A stretch of DNA of 64,000 nt from assembly GCA_963573385.1 (NCBI GenBank), contig CAUYLG010061926.1, forward strand, positions 124,001 to 188,000. Direction: 5' to 3'. The notes below the pieces were generated by a model. That model did not search any database. It saw nothing but the letters and a program-made list of their open reading frames with translations, and had not been told where the DNA came from. The position numbers and the translations under genes were made by a program. Positions 27,120 to 44,144 of the stretch are shown here, one piece after another. The stretch's first letter is position 1; every line of letters starts with the position of its first letter. This stretch comes from Cacajao melanocephalus. Taxonomy: Eukaryota > Chordata > Mammalia > Primates > Pitheciidae.

Positions 27120-27776
27120 CCAGAATGAAACTTCCACACCAGTTATGTCTCCTACTTTGGGTAACTTCTTTTGCTGAGCACCACCAGAAAATTGGCCATG
27201 GGTCAACGCTGGAAGAAGCTGCGGACTGTACAAGCAGACCCAGAGGACCTCTGCAGTGCGAACAGATAGAAAAGAGTAGCCCTCATGGGCACTGCTGGTG
27301 CCAATGTCCTGAATAGGCCATCCAGCTCAGAGATTCCATTTGCTCGTTTTCCTGAATATGTGACTCTGCCAGATCTTCCTTCAGGATTGGAGGAACTGTT
27401 CTCCTGGCTTCTGGGCCTGCTGCTGGCCAACAGCGCTCCACTGTCAGCCCTATCTGGGCTCTGAGCTCTACAAAGACAGCCTCCTTACCCCAGAGCTGCC
27501 TGCCTGGGACTAGCCTCCATTCAATGACAGGTCAATGGAGGCAACTAAAGATCTGACCCCATACCGCAACTGAGGATGTCTCTGAAAGGCCAGTCCAGTT
27601 TTGGAGCTCCCTGAATAGGGAGCTGAGACTTTGGCAGAGTCCACGCCCAATTTTACCCTCCAGCCAATCCTGCTTCCTTCCCTTCCTTGACAGGTGTTAG
27701 TCTCGAGACCGCACCCTAATAAATTTCCTATTGGGTAATGTCTGTTTCAGAGTTTCTAGGGAACCAACTGGCAACA
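27120..27776 (+). mobile_element. ERVL-type (MLT2-like) LTR
   Basis: The right third carries 'gacaggtgttagtctcgag', an AATAAA at 27718-27723, 'tctgtttcagagtttctagg' and 'gaacc', the order at the 3' end of MLT2-type ERVL LTRs. The left edge is uncertain. No internal retroviral sequence follows. Confidence 0.65.
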
Positions 27777-29009
27777 TTTCTCAATTTATCTGCAGCAGTA
27801 TTCCTGCCAAAAAACCGGGTTGCTTATCTATGTAATCGCAAGGCAATTATCTGTCCATCAAGGATTGTAGTTGACCTTTTGTGAAACATCTACATGTCAT
27901 TTCAAGCCTTTTGGTTGAGAAGGGAAATTTATTTCATCTCTGATTTGATTTCCTACTGAAACTGTCCTTGAGCACTTGGATTAAATCATGAATATTTTTT
28001 GAATTCTATTTGCCTTTCCCAGCAGGTAGCTCTGTCCTCATCCAGCGTTAGGAGTTTGAAATGAGAGCCTGAATGGGTCTCACTTGGTCCTAAGCAGTTG
28101 GTCTATCTATATCAGAAGTTTAGGGTATAAAATGTCAAACCTGAAAAGCACCTAGAAGTTATCTAACTCTAGAATGACTGAGGGATTTTCATACACGTTT
28201 TGACTTGGAGCAGGTGGTAGTGGCTGTTGGAAAGCTGTCTTGAGAAGGCTCAGCAGGAAAGAGCACTGAGTGGGTTATGGAAGTTGGGCAGGCGTGGGTG
28301 TGGGGTGGGGACTGGCACAGTCACCTCATGGACATCCCTAATAGTCTCACTCTCGTCACTGGAGATGAAACTGGCTCAAGGTGAGACTTACCTGAGGTTG
28401 TGTGGCTGGTTACAGGTGTTCAAACCATAACCAATGTGCCCCAACCAACGGTCCAGATGTCTTCATCCCACGCATGTTATATTTAGCCTTTGTGGCTGCA
28501 CCTCCTCTGTTGCAGGCCTTGGTCCACAAGAGCACATGAGCCTTGAGTTAGATTCTAGTCCCCTCATCCTTCCTGACTGCTCTCTGTTGCCGTGAGTGAG
28601 CCTGACTCCTTGGGTCAAACTCCTGCAGATAGTTTCTGTTTCTTCTGTGTTTTTTGGTTAAGCTCAGCAAAGTTTTAGTCCTTGGAAATGGGTATATTTG
28701 ATAGATTGATTTTCTGCCTCTGGCCTGCCTCCCTTCTCATTTTTTCTTTTATTAATTTAAAAATGTTTAGGGCACTTGCCACTGGGAATATTAAATTTCC
28801 TAACTAAAGAGCCCACTAATATCTTTGAGCAATGCCTTAAATGTGTAGTAAGGCCCAACCTGCCTTGAAGGAGACATCTTTTCTCTTCTTTTTCCTGCTA
28901 ATAGCATCGTATCCTTCACTAGGGAGTTGCCCCTTCCCTCCCTTTCCACGTGGTTCTATTGGAGCTGTCAGTCATACCAGCCCTGACCCTGGCTTCTCTG
29001 GTGGCTATT
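27777..29009. other. unique sequence, nothing firm
   Basis: About 1.2 kb. A weak MIR-like trace lies near 28350-28430. Frames lack support. Confidence 0.4.
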
Positions 29010-29674
29010 CGACCAAACTCTGGTTGTGGTGTTCACATAATGCTCCCTCCCAAAAGGTCATGTTCTGTCCTTAGAATCCTTGAGTATGTTTTACACATTC
29101 ACTGCCGTTTACATGAGTATGCCATTTATGTATACATTGCCATTACATGGCAAAAGGGACTTGGTAGATGGAATTAGGGTTGTGGAGTTTCAGATGGGGA
29201 AATTCTCCTGGGTTATCTAGTTGGGCCCAGAGTAATCACATGGGCTCCTGAACCTGGAAGAGAAATGCAGAAGGATCAGAGAAATGCAATAACAGAAAAA
29301 GAAGCAGGAGAGATTTGAAGCATGAGGAAGACTTGACTCACCACTGCTGGCTTTAAAAAGCTAGAAGAAAAGGCGAGAAACCAAGGCATGTGAGCCCTTC
29401 GAGAAGGTGGAAATGGTCCACAGATGGAGACAAGCAAGGAAACCAGAATCTCAGTCCTACAACCACAAGGAACTGAATTCTGCTAACAAACTGAATATAC
29501 AAGCAAATGGGTTTCTGCTTGAGAAAGGAATGCAGCCTTCCGACGCCTGGATTGTAGTCTAGGAAGACCCTAATAGTCTTCAACCTTTAGAACCCTAAGG
29601 TAATAAATGTGTTTTGTTGTAAGCCACTAAGCCTGTGATAATTTGTTACAGCAGCAGTAGCAAATTAGAACACA
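29010..29674 (+). mobile_element. old MaLR/ERVL-type LTR
   Basis: 'acatggcaaaagggacttgg', 'gatggggaaattctcctggg', 'ctcagtcctacaaccacaag', 'taataaatgtgttttgttg' and 'tgataatttgttacagcagc' run in the usual order of an old solo LTR. The left edge is approximate and the exact MLT subfamily is unknown to me. Confidence 0.65.
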
Positions 29675-33150
<3,476 letters not shown>

Positions 33151-33378
33151 GATTTTTAAAAAATCTTTTCTCTTTTTAAAATTTTACTTTAAGTTCTGGG
33201 ATACATGCACAGAACGTGCAGGTTTGTTACATAGGTATACATGTGCCGTGGTGGCTTGCTGCACATATTAACCTGTCATCCAGGTTTTAAGCACCGCATG
33301 CATTAGGTATATGTCCTAATGCTCTCCCTCTCCTTATCCACCACCACAACAGCCCCCTGTGTGTGGTGCTCCCCTCCC
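33151..33378 (-). mobile_element. L1 3' end, antisense, 5'-truncated
   Basis: 'ttactttaagttctgggata', 'acgtgcaggtttgttacata' and 'gcattaggtatatgtcctaa' are the antisense 3' end of a primate-type L1. TGACACA occurs on both sides (33144-33150 and 33379-33385) and is a likely 7-bp target duplication. The insertion lies next to an older MIR. Confidence 0.93.
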
Positions 33379-33384
33379 TGACAC

Positions 33385-33620
33385 ACAATATTTATTAAGC
33401 ATATACTAGGTATCAGATATGATGCTATGAATTTACATGAACTGTCATGCATTATCTCATATAATCCTTACTGTACATTCTATGAGATTTGTACAGTTAT
33501 GCCCTCTCTTTTTCAGACAAGAAAACTGAAGGGCTGAGAGGTCTGATAACTTGCCCAGGGCCCCTCAGCTAGCTGATGCAAAAACTAGAGTATCAATTCA
33601 CAGTTACCCCACTCCAGTGC
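33385..33620 (-). mobile_element. MIR SINE, antisense
   Basis: 'atatttattaagcatatact', 'attatctcatataatcctta', 'aagaaaactgaagggctgag' and 'aacttgcccagggcc' give antisense MIR order over nearly its full length. Confidence 0.88.
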
Positions 33621-35577
33621 TTTTCCTCTTAATCATCTTTTTTTGTTGGATTGCTTGTTTTTGATTTTTGTGTGTTATTGAGGCCTGAGCAATAGTCTTA
33701 CGGCCCAGCATCCTGAGAGAGTCTACCAGAGCTGAGGGAATTCTCATGCGGCTCTGTTTCAGAGTCGTGCGCCGCACGGCAGAACTGAGCATGGCTGGCG
33801 TTCACCTGTCTCCAGGGTCGTCGGCAGGAGGCTCAGCCTGTGGCAGGAGCTATGCAGGGAGCGTTTGGATGGTTTTTCCCTCTCAGTCAGGTTGATTTCC
33901 TCATCCATGTGCCTCGTTGACTTTTCAACTGCAAACAGGATACAAAACTGAAAAAAGCAGAAGATGGTGCTTTCAAGAAAAGGAAAACCATCTTCCTTGA
34001 GGCAGTGGTGCTCTGAGAAGGGGAGTGATGACTAAGGTTTGTGAGACGCTCTTACCTGGTGATGAGGAGCCACAGAAACTAGATGCAGAATAGGCGTGCC
34101 ATGTGTGCCTGTGCCCAGCTGGGGCCCAGGCTTCTCGTCAGTGGAGGGTGGAGTGGGAGTTGTCAGCTTCAAGCAGGATGTCAGCCGAGCCTACAGCACC
34201 CCGAGGGCAAACAGTTGAATAAAACACACACTTGATGAGAATGTTCAGCTTACAGATGTCACTGAGCTTCAGCTGTGGTTGCTAAGAGCAAATAAATCAC
34301 TGCTTGCCACATTGAATCCCAAAACCCGATGCTCTCTTTTCTCACCCACGGGGGAGAAGGGATACAGGACAAACCCTGCTTGTTGGCAGTCGGTCTCAGC
34401 AATATCATTCTGTGTTTTGAAACTGCTAGCAAATCATGACTGAGCCAGTCCACTGCTTTAAGCAGGTAGTGGTGGACCATTCCTTTTGTTTTACCGATGA
34501 GAATGCCAAGAAGAGCAAAGGGGAAGTGGAGACACAACACCAGAGCCCCCAGCTCGGCCTGCATGTATTCCCTTTGACTCCAGACAGCAGGAGTAAGGTG
34601 TGGCTGTTGCTTGATCCTGGGAGGAGCATGATTGCGTTTTCTCCTGAATTCAGTGGTCATTGTTCTTTCATGCTGTATCCTTGGGCGGCATGTGATCTCA
34701 GAGTCTGGGGGACTTGTTCTTCTCTGGTGAAGAAACATTGCTCAGAAATAGCAATGGGCTTTGCAAACAGCAGACATAGGTAGCAAGCAAAGGATGCTCT
34801 GCCATGTGTGTGTCTAGGCAGTATTCCCACGCACCTCTTTATCTTAAACATATGTATTAAATAATAAGACTCTTAGAAAATACTTGTCCCTATACTTGGG
34901 AAATTAAAAAATAATACAGGCATCACCTCACCCTCCTCACTTCCCAGTTATTATCACGTTTGCATATGAATTTCTACTTTACTTAGGAAATTTATATCTG
35001 TAGTGCAAGTCCACAAACATTTGCTGAGCCCCCAACATGCACTAGCTACAGAGCCGGCTGGAGAAGCTTTGGGAGTGTCAATTCAACCAAATGGTAAGCA
35101 ATTTAAATATGAATTTTAAGAAGTAAAACAAATGGGATTATACTATGCAGTAGAATCTTAAAACATGGATGAATCAAATTTTAATCCAAACTGAGACTTC
35201 AAAAAGGGGCTACACAGCTTCTTTATGAAAAACAGATTGAATGGATTAGAGGCAAGAATGTCTGCAGAGGCCTTCGCAGTTGGTTGAGGTAGACCCCGTG
35301 GGAGATGAAAACCAAATGAGGCCAGTGAGCGAGGAGGGAGCAAACAGTGGAAGATAGAAGTTCTCATAAAGTGGAGCTGAGAGGATTTGTGATTGGTGCA
35401 GATGGTGCAAGAGGCAGAGGGAGGAGTCGGTATTATTGACTGTTCTCCTTGACTAATTTCCAGAAATTAGATTTGTCGACTCTTAAGCCACATCGCAGCA
35501 CTCCATCTTAAGCCATTGCCACGTGATAATGTGAACGGCAGTAATCCCATGAGCTCACGCTGATGCCTTCTCTTCAC
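33621..35577. other. unique sequence, nothing firm
   Basis: About 2 kb. The longest open frame of this part (34259-34738, - strand, 159 codons) has no recognisable domain and overlaps an equally open + frame, so I do not call it. A small CpG group with GTGCGCCGCAC lies at about 33765-33780. A possible L2 trace lies near 35005-35060. Confidence 0.45.
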
Positions 35578-35740
35578 ATGCTAGGCATCATGTGACCTCT
35601 TCCCACAATTCTCTTATTTAACGTTTATATCCACCTGGGAGGTAGGCTCTATCTCGTACTTCCTTCACAGATGGAAACAAAGTGAGACTCAGCGAGGCTA
35701 GGCAACTTGCCCAGGATGAAACTGTTATTCACGTGCCAGC
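35578..35740 (-). mobile_element. MIR SINE fragment, antisense
   Basis: 'tgctaggcatcatgtgacct', 'gggaggtaggctctat' and 'gcaacttgcccaggatg' are antisense MIR blocks. Confidence 0.72.
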
Positions 35741-36152
35741 ACCCAGTGATTAAAATGCCAAAAAGACATCTTCCAGGATGAAGGACCTTACAGAAATACA
35801 AACAGCGCAACTCCTCAGTTCTATTGGAATCTGTTGACTGTGAACCTTTCTGCATAATCTGCTTTGCTTTGGATGTTAGTAACATATCCCCATTTTACGT
35901 ACCTTCTATAACATTTAACAGTTTTGTAAGAAGCCCTCTTAAGAGGTGTAATCCCCTGACCTCTTACATAGGGAATTTTGCACATCATTCAGCCTTTTGT
36001 TAAAACTTCATTTTGCCATCAGGAACATCCATAGTGTAATTGGGAGAGACCCTGGAGTGCTGAGGTGAGCAGGTTTCTTCGCTTCCAGGAGGAGGTCAGC
36101 TCTTCCCCGTTTCTCTAGAGCCCACCTTGCTCTGCTGAGACCTGCATTCCTG
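35741..36152. other. unique sequence, nothing recognised
   Basis: Spacer. No repeat body. Confidence 0.4.
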
Positions 36153-36197
36153 TGGCTTCCATTCCCACGGCCTCCATTCCCATGGCCTCCATCCCCA
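36153..36197. repeat. 15-bp minisatellite, three copies
   Basis: Three 15-base units, each of the form yGGCyTCCATyCCCA, at 36153-36167, 36168-36182 and 36183-36197. Because 15 is a multiple of three, a + frame reads a repeated Met-Ala-Ser-Ile-Pro-like pattern here, but there is no other sign of coding. Confidence 0.9.
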
Positions 36198-36344
36198 CTG
36201 CACCCCCTGATTTGATGCCGCTTCCTTGTCTGCCATCTGCTGAAGCTTCCCTCCATCCTCCCTCTTTTATCTTCCTGTCTCCTCTTCCCAGCATTTCTCA
36301 GCTTTCACAGGGAATGCGCTGTCTTGTGCTGATGCTAGAGCTAT

Positions 36345-36540
36345 GATATGCTGAGTGCCAGACACTGGGAGAGCTCCACTTCCACGGCCCCGCTGGATCC
36401 TTACTACAGACGTACGGTGTCTCATTCTGATTCCAGCAGAGAGCGGCAGGCTCAGGAGGCAGGCAGGCCCACTGCTCTTGAGTGTGGAGCTGGGATTCAA
36501 ACCCCTGTCTCCTTAATTTCAATCCTGCTTCCTTAGCTGT
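36345..36540 (-). mobile_element. MIR SINE, antisense
   Basis: 'gctgagtgccagacactggg', 'ggctcaggaggcaggcaggc' (worn) and 'gctgggattcaaacccctgt' identify an antisense MIR. First of three MIRs within 800 bases. Confidence 0.75.
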
Positions 36541-36689
36541 AGGGAGTGCTCCCTGTAATAAGGAGGCCTGGGGAAGGAGATTGCTCTTGGCCTTCCATGT
36601 AACAAACCCAAACATAAGCTTTAGTCTGAACGGCTTCTGTTGTTTTTATTATGGGAGTAACAAGCTCAAGAGTGATCCTTATCACCTGC

Positions 36690-36840
36690 CTGGGAGGTGG
36701 TAAGGAGCATGGGCTCCCGAGGCAGACTGCTAAGGCCCAGCTTTTCACTTCTACATGCTTGCTGTGCGGCACGGGGATAATACTGGTACCTAGTTCATCA
36801 TGCTGCAAGGAGCATATGCAAGTATGTAAGGAGTATTTAA
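36690..36840 (+). mobile_element. MIR SINE fragment, sense, internally deleted
   Basis: 'aaggagcatgggctcccgag', then 'cttctacatgcttgctgtgc', 'ggggataatactggtacc' and 'catgctgcaaggag' follow MIR order, but the stretch between the 'gctgtgtg' and 'ggggataat' blocks is missing. Confidence 0.68.
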
Positions 36841-36867
36841 ATCAGTCTTACAAGTAATAGTGAAGTA

Positions 36868-36895
36868 GTGATGATGATGATGATGATGATGATGA
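36868..36895. repeat. (ATG)n microsatellite
   Basis: About nine ATG units, uninterrupted to 36895, between two opposed MIRs. Confidence 0.95.
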
Positions 36896-36899
36896 GATG

Positions 36900-37120
36900 A
36901 TGGCAGCTTGCTCCATGTCAAGTACTGCTCAAGCGCCTTATGCAGAGCAACTCTTACCCCTCACTTCAACCCTCTGAGGTAGGTGCTGTGATTTTCCCCT
37001 CTCAGGGGTTCAGAGAACTAAGGCACAAAGCATTGAGACAGCTTGCCTGAGTGCACACATCAGGGAAGTGGTGGAGATGAGGTGCAGACCCAGGCAGCCC
37101 TGCTTTAGTGTGTGGGACAT
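36900..37120 (-). mobile_element. MIR SINE, antisense
   Basis: 'catgtcaagtactgctcaag', 'ctctgaggtaggtgctgtg', 'agagaactaaggcacaaagc' and 'gcagacccaggcagccctgc' identify an antisense MIR of near full length. Confidence 0.82.
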
Positions 37121-37994
37121 CCTGCTCTGCCATTTGCCAAGCAGAGCTGCTTTCTCTCTCACTCTCTCTGCCCTGCTCCTTCACCCTCACTTTTATGTCT
37201 GGCTCAGGTCTTTGTGGCTTCACCTTCAAGCTTCCCATTTACTTTCTCTCCTTCTCTCTTCCCTCTGCTTCTTCCCTTCTCCCTCTTTTGTCTCACTCTT
37301 CCTTCCAGTCCCCAGCTGTCCTCTGTCTCTAGAACCTGGGGTTGCTGCCAGGTTGCCTCTAGGTAATGGGGCTGTTGCTGCCGGGTATGTCTTGCCCTCT
37401 GGGGCCTGGGTGCTCCCCCCATAGCCACGCCTGTTTCTGAGCGCACTGGCTACAGAGCATGAGTTGCTACCTTGCTGCCAATTAAGCCCATGTATCATAA
37501 TTGTACATTTTTTCGGTTGAAAGCCAAATGATGAAGCTAATAAGGTTCACGCTGGGAACAGATGTTCTTACTTCTGCCCAGATGCTGTACATGACAAGGA
37601 CTTGCTGGCAGTTGGTGTCAGCAAGACTCTTGTACTCTCATTTGAAGTATTTCTGGTTGAAGGGTTCTTAGGAAGGGCTGAAAAGTCATGCTGTCCTTAC
37701 ATGCAGGAGCTGGGCACAGGTCTTGAGGGAGTAGGAGATAGCCATCCTCAGTACTTTATAATCCATCTGCTTCATGAGCACATCATCCCGTGCCTATTTG
37801 CAAATTGCCTTTGTTTGCATTTTATGATGACGCATTCAGATTTTTGCTTTTCTGGTTGTTTCAATCTCAAGCTGATTGGCGGCTAACAATTCTTCCATTT
37901 GCTGCTTTATTTCCTCATCTCTCCCTACTTGGAAATCAAAAAAAGTTTTTTTTCTCCTCTCATTAAGAATCTTAAAAGATTATGCTAATATCAT
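37121..37994. other. unique sequence with a pyrimidine-rich patch
   Basis: A CT-rich patch lies at about 37245-37310 (CTTCTCTCTTCCCTCT-type runs). Overlapping frames on both strands there reflect low stop density, not genes. Confidence 0.45.
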
Positions 37995-38345
37995 TCATTC
38001 TTTCAATGTTTATTGAGTACCTTCTATGTATAAGCCACTGGGGTATAAAACCAGATTTCTTGTTTTACAGCATTTATGTTCTAGTCAGGAGAGACAGATA
38101 ATAAATAAATAAACAACCTAATTACAAATTAGGGGAGTGCTGTGAAGGAGGATAAGAGAGAGAGAGAGAACAACTAGGGCATAAAGTTTGCTTTATGTAA
38201 GGTAGTCAAGGAAAGTCTTTCTGAGGAGGTGACCGTTAAACCGAGGTGAGGAAAGAATATTCTAGAAAAAACTGGCAAATGCAAAGGTCCTGAGGTAGGG
38301 AAGAGCCGGGGAGCTGAAGACACAGGCAGAAGGCCGGTGGTGCAC
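37995..38345 (-). mobile_element. L2 LINE 3' end, antisense
   Basis: 'tcattcattctttcaatg', 'ttattgagtaccttctatg', 'agtcaggagagacagataat', 'ctttctgaggaggtgacc' and 'caaatgcaaaggtcctgagg' give the antisense L2 3' end over about 350 bases. Confidence 0.85.
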
Positions 38346-39998
<1,653 letters not shown>

Positions 39999-40024
39999 AT
40001 GATATTTTAATGTATGGCATTAAT

Positions 40025-40255
40025 TGAGTAGATACTATATCCAGGACCTGGCTATACTTTACAAGCAATTCTTTAATCAGTCCTATCCATAGTTCTCCAA
40101 AGTAAGTAATGACTGCATCCTCCTATTACCCATTAGTAAACAACAAACTGAGACACGAAGAGGTTATGCCTTTGCCCATGGTCACAGCCAGCAACAGGGA
40201 GAGCCCGGATTAGATGCTATAGTGCTCCAGCTCCAAAAGCTGTGCTGTCAATCTG
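40025..40255 (-). mobile_element. MIR SINE, antisense
   Basis: 'atccaggacctggctatac', 'caaactgagacacgaagagg' and 'tgcccatggtcacagccagc' give antisense MIR order. Confidence 0.82.
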
Positions 40256-42279
40256 TGCATGTTGTCATATTGTGATTTGACATAAGGAATAACATTCTTA
40301 AACAATGGAAGGAGAAGAAGTGGGGCTCCCTGTGGCCTGAAGGGCTTAAGCTGAGACTGTGTCCTTGCTCAAGGCAAGTCTGTAGGCGGAATTCTCACAC
40401 TGGAGGCTGTGCAGAGATGTGGTCTCAGGATTGCTGAATCCTGTTCTAACCATGAGACTGTGTCATGACTGCTGGGGAGCTAGGGAGTCATGGGCCAGCT
40501 TGTTCCCAGTTGACAGGAAGATGGGGAGCCCAGAAAGAGGCTAGACTCATCTAATCGTTCCATTCTAGATCAGCAATATGCTCCAGTAAGTGCCTGTATA
40601 TATACTGTCTACTTTATTTCACAAACCTCAAGTATGTAGAAAACAAAATTGGGAACCGTGAGATACTGGCCTCAGAGGATGCGGTTGTCAGTGACTCACT
40701 TTGTGTTTTCCAACGATATCCAGCCTGAGCTACTTCTTAGAGCAAAAAGTACCACTGTTATTAAGTAAGGCTTTTCTGCATAAAGAAGCCCTTCTTCTCA
40801 TTTGTCAGAAATGACTCCAAGCGTATAAACACACTGCTTGATTTCCCTATTTCTGAATATGGTGATTCAGGTGAAGAAATGGTGGAAAAGGGGGAAATGG
40901 GTACAAGTAGAAAAGAGTTCTAGGCAGAGATGCACCAAAGCATTAATCTCCTGGCCTCCCAGACCCGCTCGAGGCCCCACTCCCACCTTCAGACATGGTT
41001 TCCCCTGTATCAGAGGGAAGGGAGCCCCCCTTTGTCCACGCCTTGGTTGCATAAAGGTGGCAATTAATATTATTTGTTTCAACCTTTGAAAACTGCCATT
41101 TTATGGGTTAAAGTGGTCAAATATTATCATAATTACCATTATTATACCGAATAATAGTAATAATACTAATAATTGAGCAAGTAGTGGGGCATTGAAATTT
41201 ACTCATTAGTACTCAGATTTGCAAGGAATTAAAATGTGCTTTGATTTTCTCTCAAAGCCTAATTTCTCAGTAGCAGAAGGGCAGATGAGGACGGGAGAGA
41301 ACACTTAAATTTTCCAGTTTAATGTAATTCTGTCTCTGATTTCTAATAGCCTCTTGTAGATTACCGTAGTTTATCTGGGGAAGCTGATAGTCTTTGCGGA
41401 TTTTGTTGCCCTTCATTTCTTTCTCTTCTTCTGATGGTGCCTGTGTCTAAAGAGAAGCCTGTGGAGCACCGTGATGGCAGGAAGAAGTCCTTAAGGGTGT
41501 CCCAGGTGCTTGCTGGTTTCTCCTGAGACAGTCCTCCTCCCTCCTGGGGCGGGCCATCCTGCACAGGTATCTGTGAGGGCTGCTGTGGGTGTGTATGGAC
41601 TGGGCCTCTGCTTCTGTCCAGAGGGCCCTGGATCTACAAGCCTCTTGTTCCTGACCTTCTGCCCCTTCTGGTATTCTGGTCTTTGCAGCATCGCCAAGGG
41701 TCTTGGAGGCTGGGAGACCTTCAGCCACATTCTCCCCATCTGCCTCTATCATTTGAGGGTCAGGAGGTGGCTTCTGTGCCCTCCTTAGGTGTGTGTGTCT
41801 CTACCTGCTCCCTCACCCTGCTGGCTGCCCTGAATCCTAACCGGCCTTTCACAAAAGTCTTACTCTTTCTGATTGCGCTCAAGGAAAGAGGGACCTGACG
41901 TCAGCACTCTGGTCATTTCCTAAACTTGTAGAGAGTCTCTCCCTACTACCCCTGACTCTCCACTCCCCTCAAGGTTCACTTAGGGGCTGATGGATGAAGA
42001 GATGTGCGGACCTCCTCAGGGCTGACCAGTGAGTGTCCTGTCCTCTCCCCTGCTCCTGCCTCCCTCTTCTACTTCTCTTCTAGCTGGAAGGAACATTCCC
42101 GAATGTCCAATCACCCACTTTTCCCACTTGACAGAAGATTTCCACTGATTTATTTGTGCATTTCTACTTTATGACCTTCTTTAGTCTAGATGGGATTAAC
42201 TTTACCCTTGCTTGGGACAATAAGCCTTGGAAATTCAATGGAATGTATTTCAGAAACACCGTTCTCAACGTCTGCAAGG
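40256..42279. other. 2-kb repeat-poor unique block
   Basis: No named transposon. AT-rich with many ATTAT units around 41110-41180, then a GC-richer part at 41450-41900 containing a perfect CRE palindrome (listed separately). Confidence 0.45.
41896..41903. promoter_or_regulatory. perfect CRE palindrome
   Basis: TGACGTCA, the full CREB/ATF site, in CpG-poor DNA. Single sites occur by chance, and the central CpG tends to decay if methylated, so its survival is mildly notable. Function is inference only. Confidence 0.35.
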
Positions 42280-42490
42280 GGTGAGATATGGTGCTAACTG
42301 CGAGACACGTATTCTTTGATTTGCTTCTCCTAAAAACTAACAATAAACTCATTTTATAGGTAACACAATGCATGTGTAGAGATGGCGTGATTTGCCTTGG
42401 GGTCACACAGAATGAATGGTCCCAAAGAAGCAAGATTTAGACCCAGGCCTGCCAGACTACGAAATGCGAGGGCTTCCCATTAGCCGTGAT
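42280..42490 (-). mobile_element. MIR SINE, antisense
   Basis: 'actcattttataggtaacac', 'tgatttgccttggggtcaca' and 'gcaagatttagacccaggcc' are antisense MIR blocks in order. Confidence 0.78.
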
Positions 42491-44144
42491 CATCACACGC
42501 CTGAGATCTCACCACTACATCTGTGGCATACATATCACACAAGTACAGTTTTGATGGGACCACCATATATTTATATGTGCCTCTGAGAGAAACAGGAAAC
42601 TTGGATTTTGGGAATTTATGTAATATTTCAACTCATAGTGATCCCTACCTCAGTTTTCTCATTTGTCTGATCTAAAGTGTGTTTCCTCTCCCTCAATTCT
42701 GCAAGGCTCCGTGGACTGCGTGAGTCTTTGGCCGACTGTTGGACCAGTCACCAGCTGTCCAGATGGGAGTCTGCAGAGTCACATTCCCTGCCTGCTGTCT
42801 TCCCTGTCCAGCCCTACCAAGTCTAGTCTTGCGCCCTCCGTGTTCAATGTTAGGTGTTGACTGAATGACTGGCTGGCCGAGAGAAGCCGCAGCGTAGATG
42901 GAAGCCTCTGGCAATAAGAACTGGAGGGCATTGTTTTTGAGTCAAAGTGATGGGGAACCCTGAACTCCAGGTGCAGGTAGGAGGAACTCCAGACCCCACA
43001 AACACTGGCAGCTCCCACAGACCAGCTAAGTTTGTCACATGTCAGGCACCTGGCCTGGGCCTCAACATCAGGCAGTGAGGATTGTCCACTCTGGACGTAA
43101 AGGGCAGTGACTAAGACATGAGCTCAGTGTGGCTCTGACCACTGCGGCTTCTCACCGTGCCAGCCTGTCTGCCCTGGGAGTGAGCTTGGGGAGACGTGGC
43201 CTGGGCAAGATCCTCCTACTGCCCTCACCCGTGCAGACTCATTGATGGCACAAACGCCATGATTGATTCAGGGACAGAATAGACCCCACAGCGAGGCAAG
43301 GGTGGGGACCCAGCCTTGGATGCCATGGGGCGCTATGTGGGCTCACAACTGCGTTGGCATGTGAGTTGGCTTGTGAAGAGTGAGCTAGAATTTGCCGGGT
43401 AAAACACAGAGAGAGGATTCCGAGGAAGAGGGAAGAGCAAGTGGGAAGGCGGGAGGGTGGAAATGTGTGGCGTGTGTGGGGTGGAGAGTGCTTTGCTGTG
43501 GGGCCAGATCCCATCACACACGCGTGCTTTGGAGACGGCGTGCCCTCGTCCCCAGTGCGCCTTTGGACGCCATCATGATGACACATGTCTGCTCCCCTTC
43601 TTTGGTCTCTGTTTTCCAGTGTCTCCCTGCATGGGGCCGCCCTCTCACCCCAACCTACGTCAGCTCACCCTGATCCTTAGCACCAGCTGTTGACCTTCAT
43701 ATCTTTGGAGGAATCAAAACAAAAGAGCTCTGGTTTAATTCACTTCTGGATTCTATCTAGGCTGTTTCCCAAAGACTTTAGCCTGATCCCCACGGACTCA
43801 CGAGTAGGCCCATAGACCAAGAACCTGCCAAGTTTTAAGAATATTTCTCTAAACATTTGAATCCTTTTCCTAACTTTATTTTAATGGCTGTAAGCCTTCC
43901 CTGGTACAGACTGCCTCTAGATTGATCCTGTATCGATCTTGTATAGAGGGGCTAATTCTTCCATTATTCTCTGAAAAAAAATCCTGCTTCTAATTATTTA
44001 TGGTTCCCCAAATTGCTTCTGTCTCTGTCTGTTGGCCCTGAAGCTTTCTCTCATGTGTGGCTGTGTATACCCTGTGTTCTCAATTATTAGTTCTTGGCAC
44101 AATCTTTTGTGTTCTCCATACAATATCAGATCACAGGTATTTCT
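42491..44144. other. unique sequence with a small CpG cluster
   Basis: About 1.65 kb. Near 43518-43572 there are seven CpGs in about 55 bases, including ACACGCGTG. The frames at 43239-43693 overlap on both strands and lack domains. Confidence 0.45.

Noticed and set aside
34259..34738. 159-codon frame on the - strand
   Set aside because: No domain, no splice or poly-A context, and the + strand is also open over the same bases. Length alone is expected by chance somewhere in 64 kb of six-frame sequence.
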